Origin: Gammaproteobacteria bacterium MFB021
GTDB lineage: Bacteria; Pseudomonadota; Gammaproteobacteria; Pseudomonadales; Halomonadaceae
Assembly (NCBI GenBank): GCA_000737985.1
Contig: JNVT01000067.1
Location: 58,878 to 122,877, forward strand
Direction of reading: 5' to 3'
DNA length: 64,000 nt
Numbering within the stretch: position 1 is the first letter of the stretch; each line of letters opens with the position of its first letter. A program made the translations under genes and the position numbers. Positions 54,034-62,287 of the stretch are shown one piece after another. The notes under the pieces were generated by a model, which did no database searches, was not told the origin of the DNA, and was given only the letters and a program-made list of their open reading frames with translations.

Positions 54034-55083
54034 CTAGATCAGCCGAGCGGTGACGAGAATATCGGCGATCTGCTGGAAGGTGCCGTCCGGGATGGGGTCG
54101 CCGTTACCCGCCCGGGTAGCGATCTTCTCCGCCAGCAGCGGGTCGTCGACCCGCGGGATGCGCCGCTGGTAGGCGCTTTCCAATAGCGCCGGGGCCTGGG
54201 CGGCATTGGCCTTGCAGGTGATCACCGGCACCGGGGTTTCGCCGCGCACGTAGCGGATGCCGACCAGCCAGCCGTCGCCGGTACCGACCATGAGCGAGGC
54301 GTGCTGTACGCCGAGCTTGGCGTTGAGCGTATGCATCTCGCGGCGCTGCTTGCGCCGCGCCTGATTCATCGTCGGGTCGCCCTCCTGATCCTTGCGTTCG
54401 CGCTTCTGCTCGGTCTTGGTCATGCGCTGATCGCGACGGAACAGCCAGCGCTGCAGCAACACGTCGCCGGCGCCGACGATCAGAAAGGCGAGCAGGGCGG
54501 TGATCACCAGCGGCTGCAGCAGCGCCAGGAAGGTGCCCTGAACGCAGCCCAGTCCGCAGCGCGACGACTCCATCAGCGCCTGCAGGCCCAGGCGATAGAC
54601 CACGATCAGCGCCACCGCGAGCGCGGTCATCTTGAACAGCGACTTGAGGAACTCGGTTACCCCGCGCACCGAGAAGATGCGCTTGAAGCCTTCCACCGGG
54701 TTGATCTTCTCCGCCTTGGGCAGGACCGGCTCGGCGGCGAAGACGAACCCCTGGGAGGTGACCACGTTGGTCAGGATCACCACCAGCACGCTCAGCGCCA
54801 CCAGCGGCAGGATCGACAGCACCAGGATCTCGCCGGCGGCCGTCACCAGGCGCGGCCACAGGGTGGCGAATGGTTCGCTATAGAGCCGGGCAGTCAGGTC
54901 GATCAACCCTTCGATACGCGCGACGATAGCGCTGGCGCTGATCGCGATATAGAGCGTACAGGCCAGCATCACCATCGCCGTGACCAGGTCGGCACTCTTC
55001 ACCACCTGGCCCTTCTTGCGCGCGTCGCGCAGCTTTTTCGCCGAGGGCGGCAGCGACTTCTCTTCGGATGGCTGCTGGCTCAT
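54034..55083 (-). CDS. sctU: Type III export apparatus switch protein SctU (HrcU/YscU), lacking NPTH
   Basis: A 349-residue SctU/FlhB-family protein. The N-terminus (EKSLPPSAKKLRDARKKGQV) and four membrane helices (about residues 32-52, 84-106, 150-172, 186-210) are normal, and the cytoplasmic linker includes NQARRKQRREMH. The export switch normally autocleaves at N-P-T-H before the strand GILYKRGETPLP. Here the equivalent strand GIRYVRGETPVP (275-286) is preceded by VGTGDGWLV, so residues 268-271 read TGDG and neither the Asn nor the Pro is present. Autocleavage should be impossible by the known mechanism. It starts 18 bp after the translocator gene. Confidence 0.93.
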   Translation of the reverse strand: MSQQPSEEKSLPPSAKKLRDARKKGQVVKSADLVTAMVMLACTLYIAISASAIVARIEGLIDLTARLYSEPFATLWPRLVTAAGEILVLSILPLVALSVLVVILTNVVTSQGFVFAAEPVLPKAEKINPVEGFKRIFSVRGVTEFLKSLFKMTALAVALIVVYRLGLQALMESSRCGLGCVQGTFLALLQPLVITALLAFLIVGAGDVLLQRWLFRRDQRMTKTEQKRERKDQEGDPTMNQARRKQRREMHTLNAKLGVQHASLMVGTGDGWLVGIRYVRGETPVPVITCKANAAQAPALLESAYQRRIPRVDDPLLAEKIATRAGNGDPIPDGTFQQIADILVTARLI

Positions 55084-55101
55084 GGCGCCCCCCGCGCAAG
55101 A

Positions 55102-58100
55102 TCAGGCACCGACGGTCGAGCCCTCATCCATGATGGTCTGCAGATTGTCGCCATCACCGGCATAGTCCTCGTGGGTGAAATCGTCCCAGCCCGCTTCGGG
55201 CAGATGGCCCTCGCGCAGGAAGAACTCGTATTCGTCGCGGCGGTAGTCGAAGAGGCTCTCGCCCTCGGGCGCATCGCGCTGGCCATAGCTTTTCACGTAG
55301 GCCTCCAGAAAGGCGTAGCGTTGGGCGCCGTCCTCGGTCAGCACGCCATCCTGATCGAGCGCCTCGATGAGGTCTTTCAGATCCGCCTCATGGCCTTCGA
55401 GGGCGCTGGTGCGCTTGATGTCCTGGACGATCGAGAAGGGCAGGGTGGCGAGCGTCAACGCCGCGGAGACCCAGAACAGTGGCCCGGAGGCGGCGCGCGC
55501 CACGGCGATGCCCTTGAGGGCGGCCAGCGATGAGGCGCCGCCGGCGAGGCCGAAGGCGCCGGCGGCGACGGTCACCGCCCCCTGGCCGATGGTGGCGCCG
55601 TCGCCGCCGTCGGCGCCGCGCTTGATCATCAGCCCGCCGAGGGCGATATCCAGAGCCCCGGTGGCCGAGTTGGCCGCGCCGTCGAGCACGCGCAGGAAGG
55701 AGCTGATGGTGCGTGTCGTCGTCGTGGCTGCGGGCAGGGCCGGGTTCTTGGCGTATCCGTTCTGGGCGCCCTCGACTATTTTCTTGGCGTCTTCATAGGA
55801 AATATCCAGCTTCTTGGCCAGTGCCTTCTGATCCCCTACCGGGACATCATCGATGATCTGCTGGATGTTCTCGCTGAAACGTTCCCAGGTGTGGGCATCG
55901 GGTGCGGGCGCCTTGCCCTTGACCTTGTCGTCGGCCCAGATCTGCGGCAGCGTCTTGTCCAGCCCCAGCATGGCGTTGACGTTGGTGCCCTTGACCTTGT
56001 CCGTGATGTGGCTGCCGAGGTTGGTGAAATGCTGGCTGGCGCCAAGGAAACTGATGAACTCCTTGGCCACGGCCATCCGCGCCTCGTCGCTGTCGGCCAG
56101 CTTGCCGCCGCCGCCGGCGAGTTGGTAGATGCCCGAGGCGAGCGAGATCAACCCGCCGGTCGAGCCCAGCGCGCCGTTGCTGTTGAGCGTGCTGATCAGC
56201 GACAGCATGCCACCGTTGGTCTTCTCGTTGAGCGCCTTGTAGACGCCGTTCTTCATCAGGCCGTCGATATCCGACCGGGTGATGGCGCCGTTTTTCTGGA
56301 AGCGGTCGCCGAGCTCCTGCAGCGCCTTGCCGAAGTTCTTCGCCGTCTGCTGATCGTTGAGATATTCGTTGACGAACTTGTCGATCGACTCCGCCGTGCG
56401 CCGCGGGATATCGACGCCGCCACGCTTGAGCGCGGTCAGTACCATCTTGACCACGTCCTGGGTGGCGGTCGCGGTGTTGGCGTCGTTGATGTTATCGGGA
56501 TTGGCGATCAGGTCGTCGAGATCGGTGATCATCGAGTCGAGCTGCAGGCTCTGGGCGAATTCGGCCGCCTTATCGCTCTCTTCCGTCGCCGGGAACAGCG
56601 CCGCGAGCGCATTGTAGGTTCGCGAGATATCCTGTTCGGCGAGTTCACCCTGGCCGCTTTCACGCAGGTCGTTGATGTAATCGATGTACGCCTCGCTGAA
56701 GGCGGTCTCTTCCAGTTGCGACGCGATCGCGTCCTTGTCGGCGACCTTGTCGATCGCGCCGCTCTGGGCTTTTGCGTAATCCTTTTGCACCGACTCGGAC
56801 GCGAACAGCTCGCCGAGGCGTTCGTCGAGCTTCTCGCTATCGATGACCGAGGCCAGATCATCACCGGTGACGTGATCGAGGCTCAGGCCTTCCGAGACAT
56901 CGAGACCGACCAGGTCCAGCCCGTTGTCGAGTGCCCCCTGGGCGCGTAGTGCGCGGTAGAACTGGGCGCGCTCGTCGTCGGCGGCGATGCTGCCGTCCTC
57001 GACCCCCGTCTTCCACGTTTCGATCAGGTTCTGCCAGGTCAGCTCGCTGACGGTCAGCTTGCGTGAACTGTCGTCCGGGTCGCTCTCGCTGGTCTCCATC
57101 GACTGAATGTCGACATCGCTGAAGGCCGGCAGATCGTGATCGCGCCGCGCCGTGTCCAGCGCCGCGTTGGCGGACAAACGCTGGGCGTTGGTCGCGCCGC
57201 CGTGCCGCGACCAGTAACCGTCGAAGACATTCTGCACCGCCTTACCATCGTCTCCGGCCGCGTGCCGGATCCGCTCGCGCAGGTCGTCGTTGACCTGGGC
57301 GGTGGCCTCCTCGCGGGAGGCGCCGTCTCTCAGCTTGCTGTCGATCAGGTTCTGATAGAGCTGTGACAGCGTCTCCGATGAATCGATATGCAGAATCTGG
57401 CGCGAGTCGGTCAGGGTGCTGCCTGCCAGGCCGGATGAGAGCGCGTTGAGGTTGTCCTCGTAGTCCGGGTTGTCGGTCACGGTGTGGTCGGCGAGGAAGT
57501 CGTCGTAGGCGGCGTAGCCGGCACCGATGGCGGCGTCCTCACCGCCGTGACGCTCCCAGTAACCGTTGAGCACGTCGAGACCGTCGGCGCTGTCCTTGTC
57601 GTTATCGGTCAAGGCGTTGCCGGTACGCGCGAAGAGGTCTTCCTTGGCGTCGTCGATGGCCGCCTGGAGATCCGGGGCGTCGCCGCGCTCACGCTGCTGG
57701 TCGAGTTGATACGCCACCAGCTGGCGGAACTGGTCGGCGGCATCTCCGGTCAGCGGTCTCACCGTGCGCGCATCGATGTCGATGCCCTCGGCCATGTCGG
57801 AGGAGAGCGAGTTCAGTGTGTCGTCGTAGGCGATGTCGGCCTCGTCGCGATTGGCCAGGTAGCTCTCCTGGGCCAGCTTCTCGGTGTCGGCTTCGCCACC
57901 GTGACGCTTGAAGTAGCCGTCGAAGACATTGGTGACGTCGCCACCGCCGACGCTGTCGATGCGCTCGCGCAGATCGTCGTTGACGTGATCCATCGCTTCT
58001 TGGGGATCGTCGCCCTGATCGATCCGGTTCTGGATCAGGTTCTTGTAGAGCTGGGAGAGCGTGTCCGAGGCGTCGAGATGCAGGATCTTGCGCTGGTCGG

Positions 58101-58665
58101 TCAGCGTGGCGCCGGCCATCCCCAGGGCCAGCGCATTGAGGTTGTCCTCGTAATCGGGGTTGGCGGTCAGCGTGGTATCGGCCAGAAAGCCGTCGTAGGC
58201 GGCATAACCCGCGTCGATCGCGGCCTCTTCGCCACCATGGCGCTGCCAATAGCCTGCGAAGACATCCAGGCCCTTGTCGGCGTTGCGGTCGGCGTTGTCG
58301 AGGGCATGCCCGATGCGCGCGAACAGTGCCTCCTTGGCGTCGTCGATCGCCCGGGCAAGATCGGGGCTGTCGCCGTCGGCGCGCTGGGCATTGAGCTCGG
58401 CGACGATCAGCTTCTCGAACCGGTCCGCGGCGCCTCCCGTCAGGCTGGCAACCCGGCGCTTGTCGATGTCGATGCCGTCCGCCATGTCCACTGCCAGCGA
58501 ATTCAGCGTTTCTTCGTAGGCCTGGCTGCCGGGTTCGAGAGTGTCTTTCTTCGCGTCGCCATCCTTGGCCATTTTCTGCGCCAGCTCGAGCAGGCGGGAG
58601 AAGGCGCGCGGCGTGGCGGACGAATTCGAGGGGGTGACCGGGGTGACATCGGGATCGACGCGCAT
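55102..58665 (-). CDS. HrpF/HrpK/NolX-like type III translocator with tandem repeats
   Basis: A 1187-residue protein with no signal peptide. Residues 50-171 and 280-401 are one repeat (A); 172-279 and 402 to about 512 another (B), giving A-B-A-B with a period of exactly 230. Each A and B ends with a GYW/GYF-xRHGG motif region. Two hydrophobic stretches near the C-terminus (about 1003-1050 and 1060-1080) suit membrane insertion. N-terminal repeats with C-terminal hydrophobic segments recall HrpF, HrpK and NolX. AAGGAG precedes the ATG at 58665. The upstream extension of the frame is the antisense of sctT/S. It lies between sctT and sctU. Confidence 0.75.
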   Translation of the reverse strand: MRVDPDVTPVTPSNSSATPRAFSRLLELAQKMAKDGDAKKDTLEPGSQAYEETLNSLAVDMADGIDIDKRRVASLTGGAADRFEKLIVAELNAQRADGDSPDLARAIDDAKEALFARIGHALDNADRNADKGLDVFAGYWQRHGGEEAAIDAGYAAYDGFLADTTLTANPDYEDNLNALALGMAGATLTDQRKILHLDASDTLSQLYKNLIQNRIDQGDDPQEAMDHVNDDLRERIDSVGGGDVTNVFDGYFKRHGGEADTEKLAQESYLANRDEADIAYDDTLNSLSSDMAEGIDIDARTVRPLTGDAADQFRQLVAYQLDQQRERGDAPDLQAAIDDAKEDLFARTGNALTDNDKDSADGLDVLNGYWERHGGEDAAIGAGYAAYDDFLADHTVTDNPDYEDNLNALSSGLAGSTLTDSRQILHIDSSETLSQLYQNLIDSKLRDGASREEATAQVNDDLRERIRHAAGDDGKAVQNVFDGYWSRHGGATNAQRLSANAALDTARRDHDLPAFSDVDIQSMETSESDPDDSSRKLTVSELTWQNLIETWKTGVEDGSIAADDERAQFYRALRAQGALDNGLDLVGLDVSEGLSLDHVTGDDLASVIDSEKLDERLGELFASESVQKDYAKAQSGAIDKVADKDAIASQLEETAFSEAYIDYINDLRESGQGELAEQDISRTYNALAALFPATEESDKAAEFAQSLQLDSMITDLDDLIANPDNINDANTATATQDVVKMVLTALKRGGVDIPRRTAESIDKFVNEYLNDQQTAKNFGKALQELGDRFQKNGAITRSDIDGLMKNGVYKALNEKTNGGMLSLISTLNSNGALGSTGGLISLASGIYQLAGGGGKLADSDEARMAVAKEFISFLGASQHFTNLGSHITDKVKGTNVNAMLGLDKTLPQIWADDKVKGKAPAPDAHTWERFSENIQQIIDDVPVGDQKALAKKLDISYEDAKKIVEGAQNGYAKNPALPAATTTTRTISSFLRVLDGAANSATGALDIALGGLMIKRGADGGDGATIGQGAVTVAAGAFGLAGGASSLAALKGIAVARAASGPLFWVSAALTLATLPFSIVQDIKRTSALEGHEADLKDLIEALDQDGVLTEDGAQRYAFLEAYVKSYGQRDAPEGESLFDYRRDEYEFFLREGHLPEAGWDDFTHEDYAGDGDNLQTIMDEGSTVGA

Positions 58666-58796
58666 GGTGCTCTCCTTGGCCGGGGGCTCGGGGCGGGGCG
58701 GAGCACTCAGTCTGGGTCGGTCGGATGACGCCGGGATGGCAGCACGGCAACGCCGTGTAACACCCTGTTGGCCTAGGGTATCGGCGGGGCGGCGGT

Positions 58797-59615
58797 TCAC
58801 TGCATCGCCCCGAGGATGGCCGAGAGGCGGGCCAGATTGAGCTTGAGCACGTCGAGCTGATCCACCATCAGCGGGATCAGGAAGACCACGTAGAGCAGCA
58901 TCAGGAAGCTGAACAGCAGGTTCTTGATCGGCAGCGATAGATCGAAGGCGTGAAGATTGGGTGCCATGCGGGCGACGTAGGCGAGCATCAGGTCGGCCAC
59001 CAGCAGGGCGATCACCAGCGGGGAGATCATCAGCACGCCGATTCGCATTACCTGATCGAGCAGGCCGAGCACCGCCATTGCCGAGGCGCGCGTCATCAGC
59101 GGGGTGAAGTCGATCGCCGGCCACAGCGCATAGCTGCGATAGAAGCCGTCGAGCAGCAGCATGAAACCGCCGGTGAGAAAGAACAGCGCCAGCAGGATGA
59201 TCGACAGCAGCGTCGAGGTGACGCCGGTTTCGCTGGCGCCCATCGGGTCGAGAATCTGCGCCATGGTCGAACCGCGCTGCAGGTCGATCAGCTCGCCGGC
59301 CACCTCCGCGGCCCAGAACGGCACGCCGAAGACCAGACCGATCGCCACGCCGATCACCAGCTCCTTGATCACCAGCCCCATCAGCGCAACACTCGCGATG
59401 TCGCGCAGGGCGGTGAAGTCGGCGAACAGCGCGGCCATCAGCGGCAGCGAGATCGTCACCGCCACCGCCGAGCGGATCATGCCGGTCAGCCCGAGCCGGT
59501 TGAACGCCGGGGTCATCATCACCAGGCCCAGCGCCCGCGCGGTGCCGATCGCCAGTGCCGCGATCAGCGGGTAGGCGAAGTCGTTGAGGAAGTGGGCAAA
59601 CGCTTGGTAGTTCAT
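58797..59615 (-). CDS. sctT: Type III export gate protein SctT (HrcT/YscT)
   Basis: A 272-residue membrane protein of the FliR/SctT family. Characteristic stretches are ARALGLVMMTPAFNRLGLTG, KELVIGVAIGLVFGVPFWAA and EVAGELIDLQRGSTMAQILD. It forms the export gate with SctR and SctS. I start at ATG 59615 (MNYQAFAHF), with AGAG just upstream. It is 72 bp downstream of sctS and 131 bp upstream of the translocator gene; that 131-bp gap holds a CACGGC-AAC-GCCGTG hairpin (58743-58757) with no T-run. Confidence 0.94.
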   Translation of the reverse strand: MNYQAFAHFLNDFAYPLIAALAIGTARALGLVMMTPAFNRLGLTGMIRSAVAVTISLPLMAALFADFTALRDIASVALMGLVIKELVIGVAIGLVFGVPFWAAEVAGELIDLQRGSTMAQILDPMGASETGVTSTLLSIILLALFFLTGGFMLLLDGFYRSYALWPAIDFTPLMTRASAMAVLGLLDQVMRIGVLMISPLVIALLVADLMLAYVARMAPNLHAFDLSLPIKNLLFSFLMLLYVVFLIPLMVDQLDVLKLNLARLSAILGAMQ

Positions 59616-59687
59616 CGCTCTCCCGAATCTCGCCCGCCGCGTGAGGTTGCGATCCGCCCCTGCCACAGCCTGACGCGCCGCGTGGCC

Positions 59688-59957
59688 TCAGCGCGACCAG
59701 ACGGCAAAATTGTCCAGCACCTGATCGGCCACGTTGACGATCTGCCCGGCCAGCAGCGGCCCGGTCAGGATCAGCACCAGCAGCACCGCGACCAGCTTCA
59801 CCGCCTGCGGCAGCGTCTGGTCCTGAATCTGGGTCAGCGCCTGCAGCAGGCCGACGCCGAAGCCGATCACGATGGCCACCACCAGCGCCGGGGCCGAGAC
59901 CAGCAGCACCGTCCACAGTGCGCTCTTCAGCAGTGACAGGAAGATAGCGTCGTCCAT
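59688..59957 (-). CDS. sctS: Type III export gate protein SctS (HrcS/YscS)
   Basis: An 89-residue two-helix protein of the FliQ/SctS family. It has the conserved LVVAIVIGFGVGLLQALTQI and QDQTLPQAVKLVAVLL. It packs around SctR in the export gate. GGAGG is five bases before the ATG, one base past the sctR stop. Confidence 0.96.
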   Translation of the reverse strand: MDDAIFLSLLKSALWTVLLVSAPALVVAIVIGFGVGLLQALTQIQDQTLPQAVKLVAVLLVLILTGPLLAGQIVNVADQVLDNFAVWSR

Positions 59958-59958
59958 G

Positions 59959-60618
59959 TCAGCCTCCGCCATAGCTGAGAATGAGCCCGTGCATCAGCCG
60001 CGACCAGCCGTCCACGGCGACGAACAGAAAGATCTTCAACGGAATCGAGATCAGGGTCGGCGAGACCATCATCATGCCCATCGCCATCAGCACGTTGGAG
60101 ACGATCAGGTCGATGATCAGAAACGGGATGTAGAGCAGAAAGCCGATCTCGAAGGCGCGGGTCAACTCGGAGCTGACGAACGCCGGAATCAGCACGATCA
60201 GGTCGTCGTCGCGCAGCTCGCGGCGCGCCTCCTCCGACCATAGGCTGCGGGTGGCATCGATGAAGAACGCCCGCTCGTGCTCGTTGGCATAGCGCGAGAG
60301 GTAGTCCTTGAGCGGTTCGCGCAGCGCCTCCCCGGCCTCCTTGATCTCGGTGATGCTGCCCAGCCCGGCCTGATGCGCCTCGAAGCGGTGGGCCATCTCG
60401 CCGATCAGCGGCGTGGTGATATACACCGTCAGGATCAGGGCGATGCCGTAGAGCACCAGATTGGGCGGGGTCTGCTGCACGCCCAGGGCGTTGCGGATCA
60501 GAAACAGCACCACCGAAATCTTGAGAAAGCCGGTCATCGTCACCACCGCCAGCGGCACCAGGCCGATGGTGGCGACGACGATGATGATCGCGATTAGATT
60601 GGGCTGGAACTCGGTCAT
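59959..60618 (-). CDS. sctR: Type III export gate protein SctR (HrcR/YscR)
   Basis: A 219-residue FliP/SctR-family membrane protein. The signature TGFLKISVVLFLIRNALGVQ, followed by QTPPNLVLYGIALILT, is near perfect; FVSSELTRAFEIGFLLYIPF and PLKIFLFVAVDGW mark the C-terminal half. It forms the five-subunit core of the export gate. It overlaps sctQ by ATGA and lies one base before sctS. Confidence 0.97.
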   Translation of the reverse strand: MTEFQPNLIAIIIVVATIGLVPLAVVTMTGFLKISVVLFLIRNALGVQQTPPNLVLYGIALILTVYITTPLIGEMAHRFEAHQAGLGSITEIKEAGEALREPLKDYLSRYANEHERAFFIDATRSLWSEEARRELRDDDLIVLIPAFVSSELTRAFEIGFLLYIPFLIIDLIVSNVLMAMGMMMVSPTLISIPLKIFLFVAVDGWSRLMHGLILSYGGG

Positions 60619-60929
60619 GCGTCGGGCGCCTGGGCATCGGGCGACTGGGCGTCGAGCGCCAGACGCTCGATCTGCACGCCGAGGTCATCGCCGATCATCA
60701 CCAGGCGGCCCTGGCCCATACGCTGGCCGTTGACCATCAGGTCGACCGCCCGCTCGGGTCGGCGAGCCAGCGGCAAGACGCTGCCCTGCCCCAGCTCGCG
60801 TAGCTCGCCCAGGGTCAGCGTCAGGCGTCCCAGTTCGCAGGTGAGCGCGACCGCCAGACCGTCGAAGTTATCCACATCCGGTTGCGTATCGGTATCGTCG
60901 CGGGGGCTATCCACAGGCGGTTGGGTCAT
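60615..60929 (-). other. Possible internal start giving SctQ-C
   Basis: In frame within sctQ, ATG 60929 (MTQPPVDSPRDD...) has AGGA nine bases upstream and would yield 104 residues covering the SPOA domain. YscQ and several SctQ homologues are known to make such a C-terminal fragment, which is needed for assembly. The sequence permits it; expression is unproven. Confidence 0.4.
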
Positions 60930-61808
60930 GACGGCGGCTTCCTGGTCTCGTTGGTGGGGAGCGGGGCGAGTGGTCGGATGGCCACCCGCAGGGACGCGTG
61001 GCGGCGCCAGCAGACGCACGCCGTCGGCGGTCGGCGTGGCGGCGGCGCAACGGCCGGCGATGCTGACGGCGAGCGTGTCCGGTTCGGCGTAGGGGAGCTC
61101 GAGCAGGACCACGTCGCCGGGATCCAGCGAGCGCCACTCGGCAAGGGTCAGCCACTGCTGACCGGCGTTGACGCGAGCGGTCACGGGCAGCGCCTGCGCC
61201 GGCGCCGGGCACGGCGGAAAGCGCGCCTCGAACAGCGGGCGCAGGCGCTCGGCCAGGGGCGCGCTCAGCGTCAGCGCCAGCGCCAGCGGGTAGCTGGTGG
61301 TGCCGAGGGTGTATGCCAGCGCCAGCGTCACGCTATTGGCGCGCGCTGTGTCGGCAGCGTCGCCGGCCTGACCCTGAGCGGTTGCCATGGCCGAGGCGGG
61401 GGGCGCCAGCGGGGCGAGGCGGATGTCACAGTCGAGTGCGGCTTCCAGCGGCGCCAGCCAGGGCTGCCACAGCGCTTCCAGCCATAGCGCGGCCAATTCA
61501 CCATCGACACTTGCCAGCGGCCGGCGGCGGCCGGGATGGGCGCCCAGCACTTCCAGCGTGCGCCAGCTCGTCGTCACGACCAGTGTCTCGTCGCCGATAT
61601 GCAGCGGGCAGGCGACCTCGCGGGTGATGTCGGCTTGCTCGCCGAGCAGGCATAGCCGCGCCGGCTTGGCGCTCGACCCCGAGCGGGTGGGCAGCGTCAG
61701 CGCGTGGCGTGGGCGGTGCAGGGCGTTGTGCAATGCCAGCGTCTGCGGGGTGACGTGGGGCAGCCGGGAGGCGAGCGTGTCAGGGGCGATGCGCGGCGGT
61801 GAGTTCAT
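60615..61808 (-). CDS. sctQ: Type III sorting-platform protein SctQ (HrcQ/YscQ)
   Basis: A 397-residue C-ring/sorting-platform protein. The C-terminal SPOA domain, about residues 320-385, includes LTLTLGELRELGQGSVLPLA and VDLMVNGQRMGQGRLVMIGD, which is the best evidence. The N-terminal part is divergent, as usual for SctQ. A Pro/Asp-rich linker (about 265-310) precedes the SPOA domain and holds an internal Met that could start a separate C-terminal product. The ATG overlaps the sctO stop; its stop overlaps the sctR start. Confidence 0.93.
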   Translation of the reverse strand: MNSPPRIAPDTLASRLPHVTPQTLALHNALHRPRHALTLPTRSGSSAKPARLCLLGEQADITREVACPLHIGDETLVVTTSWRTLEVLGAHPGRRRPLASVDGELAALWLEALWQPWLAPLEAALDCDIRLAPLAPPASAMATAQGQAGDAADTARANSVTLALAYTLGTTSYPLALALTLSAPLAERLRPLFEARFPPCPAPAQALPVTARVNAGQQWLTLAEWRSLDPGDVVLLELPYAEPDTLAVSIAGRCAAATPTADGVRLLAPPRVPAGGHPTTRPAPHQRDQEAAVMTQPPVDSPRDDTDTQPDVDNFDGLAVALTCELGRLTLTLGELRELGQGSVLPLARRPERAVDLMVNGQRMGQGRLVMIGDDLGVQIERLALDAQSPDAQAPDA

Positions 61809-62287
61809 GAGCGTGGCTCCCGGCCGCCGTGGCCATCTTCGTGCTCCAGCTCGGCCAGACACTCGGCCGCGCGCGCGTCAAGCCGCTGCTGGTCCGCCTG
61901 TAACTGCGCCAGCGCCTGCTCACGCTGGCGGCAGCGGGCCCACTCGCCACGCCGCGTCTGCTCACGCTGATGGGCCAGGCGGGCGGCCTGCTGGCAGAGC
62001 TGCTGGCGCTGGGCCAGGGCCGCCTGCAGCGCGGCCTGTTCGGCCCGGCTCTGCTGCCAGGCCAGGGTCTCGGCGGCGCTCAGCGGGCGCCCCGCGGCGG
62101 CCTCGAAGTGCGCCTGCTCCTGCTGTTGCGCCGTGTATGCCAGACGCTGGCGCGCGGTGTCGAAGCGCTGGGTCTCGCGCGCCAGGTCGTCGCAGCGTGC
62201 CCGCTCGGTGGCCAGTTCGCGTTCGGCCAGGCGGGTGCGCTGGCGGCGCAGCGCGAGAAGACGTTCGAGGGCGTGTCGGGTCGTCAT
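61805..62287 (-). CDS. sctO: Type III stalk protein SctO (YscO/HrpO-like)
   Basis: A 160-residue protein, almost wholly helical and rich in Arg, Gln, Ala and Glu, consistent with a long antiparallel coiled coil (LLALRRQRTRLAERELATER through LQADQQRLDARAAECLAEL). No other domain. SctO/FliJ proteins insert as a stalk into the SctN ATPase ring. Sequence conservation in this family is low, so the call rests on length, coiled coil and its place between sctN and sctQ. It overlaps both by ATGA. Confidence 0.85.
   Translation of the reverse strand: MTTRHALERLLALRRQRTRLAERELATERARCDDLARETQRFDTARQRLAYTAQQQEQAHFEAAAGRPLSAAETLAWQQSRAEQAALQAALAQRQQLCQQAARLAHQREQTRRGEWARCRQREQALAQLQADQQRLDARAAECLAELEHEDGHGGREPRS

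Noticed and set aside
58666..59916. Upstream extension of the translocator frame to 1604 residues
   Set aside because: The added part lies over sctT and sctS in another frame, has low-complexity Arg/Ala/Gly composition, and a strong ribosome site marks ATG 58665.
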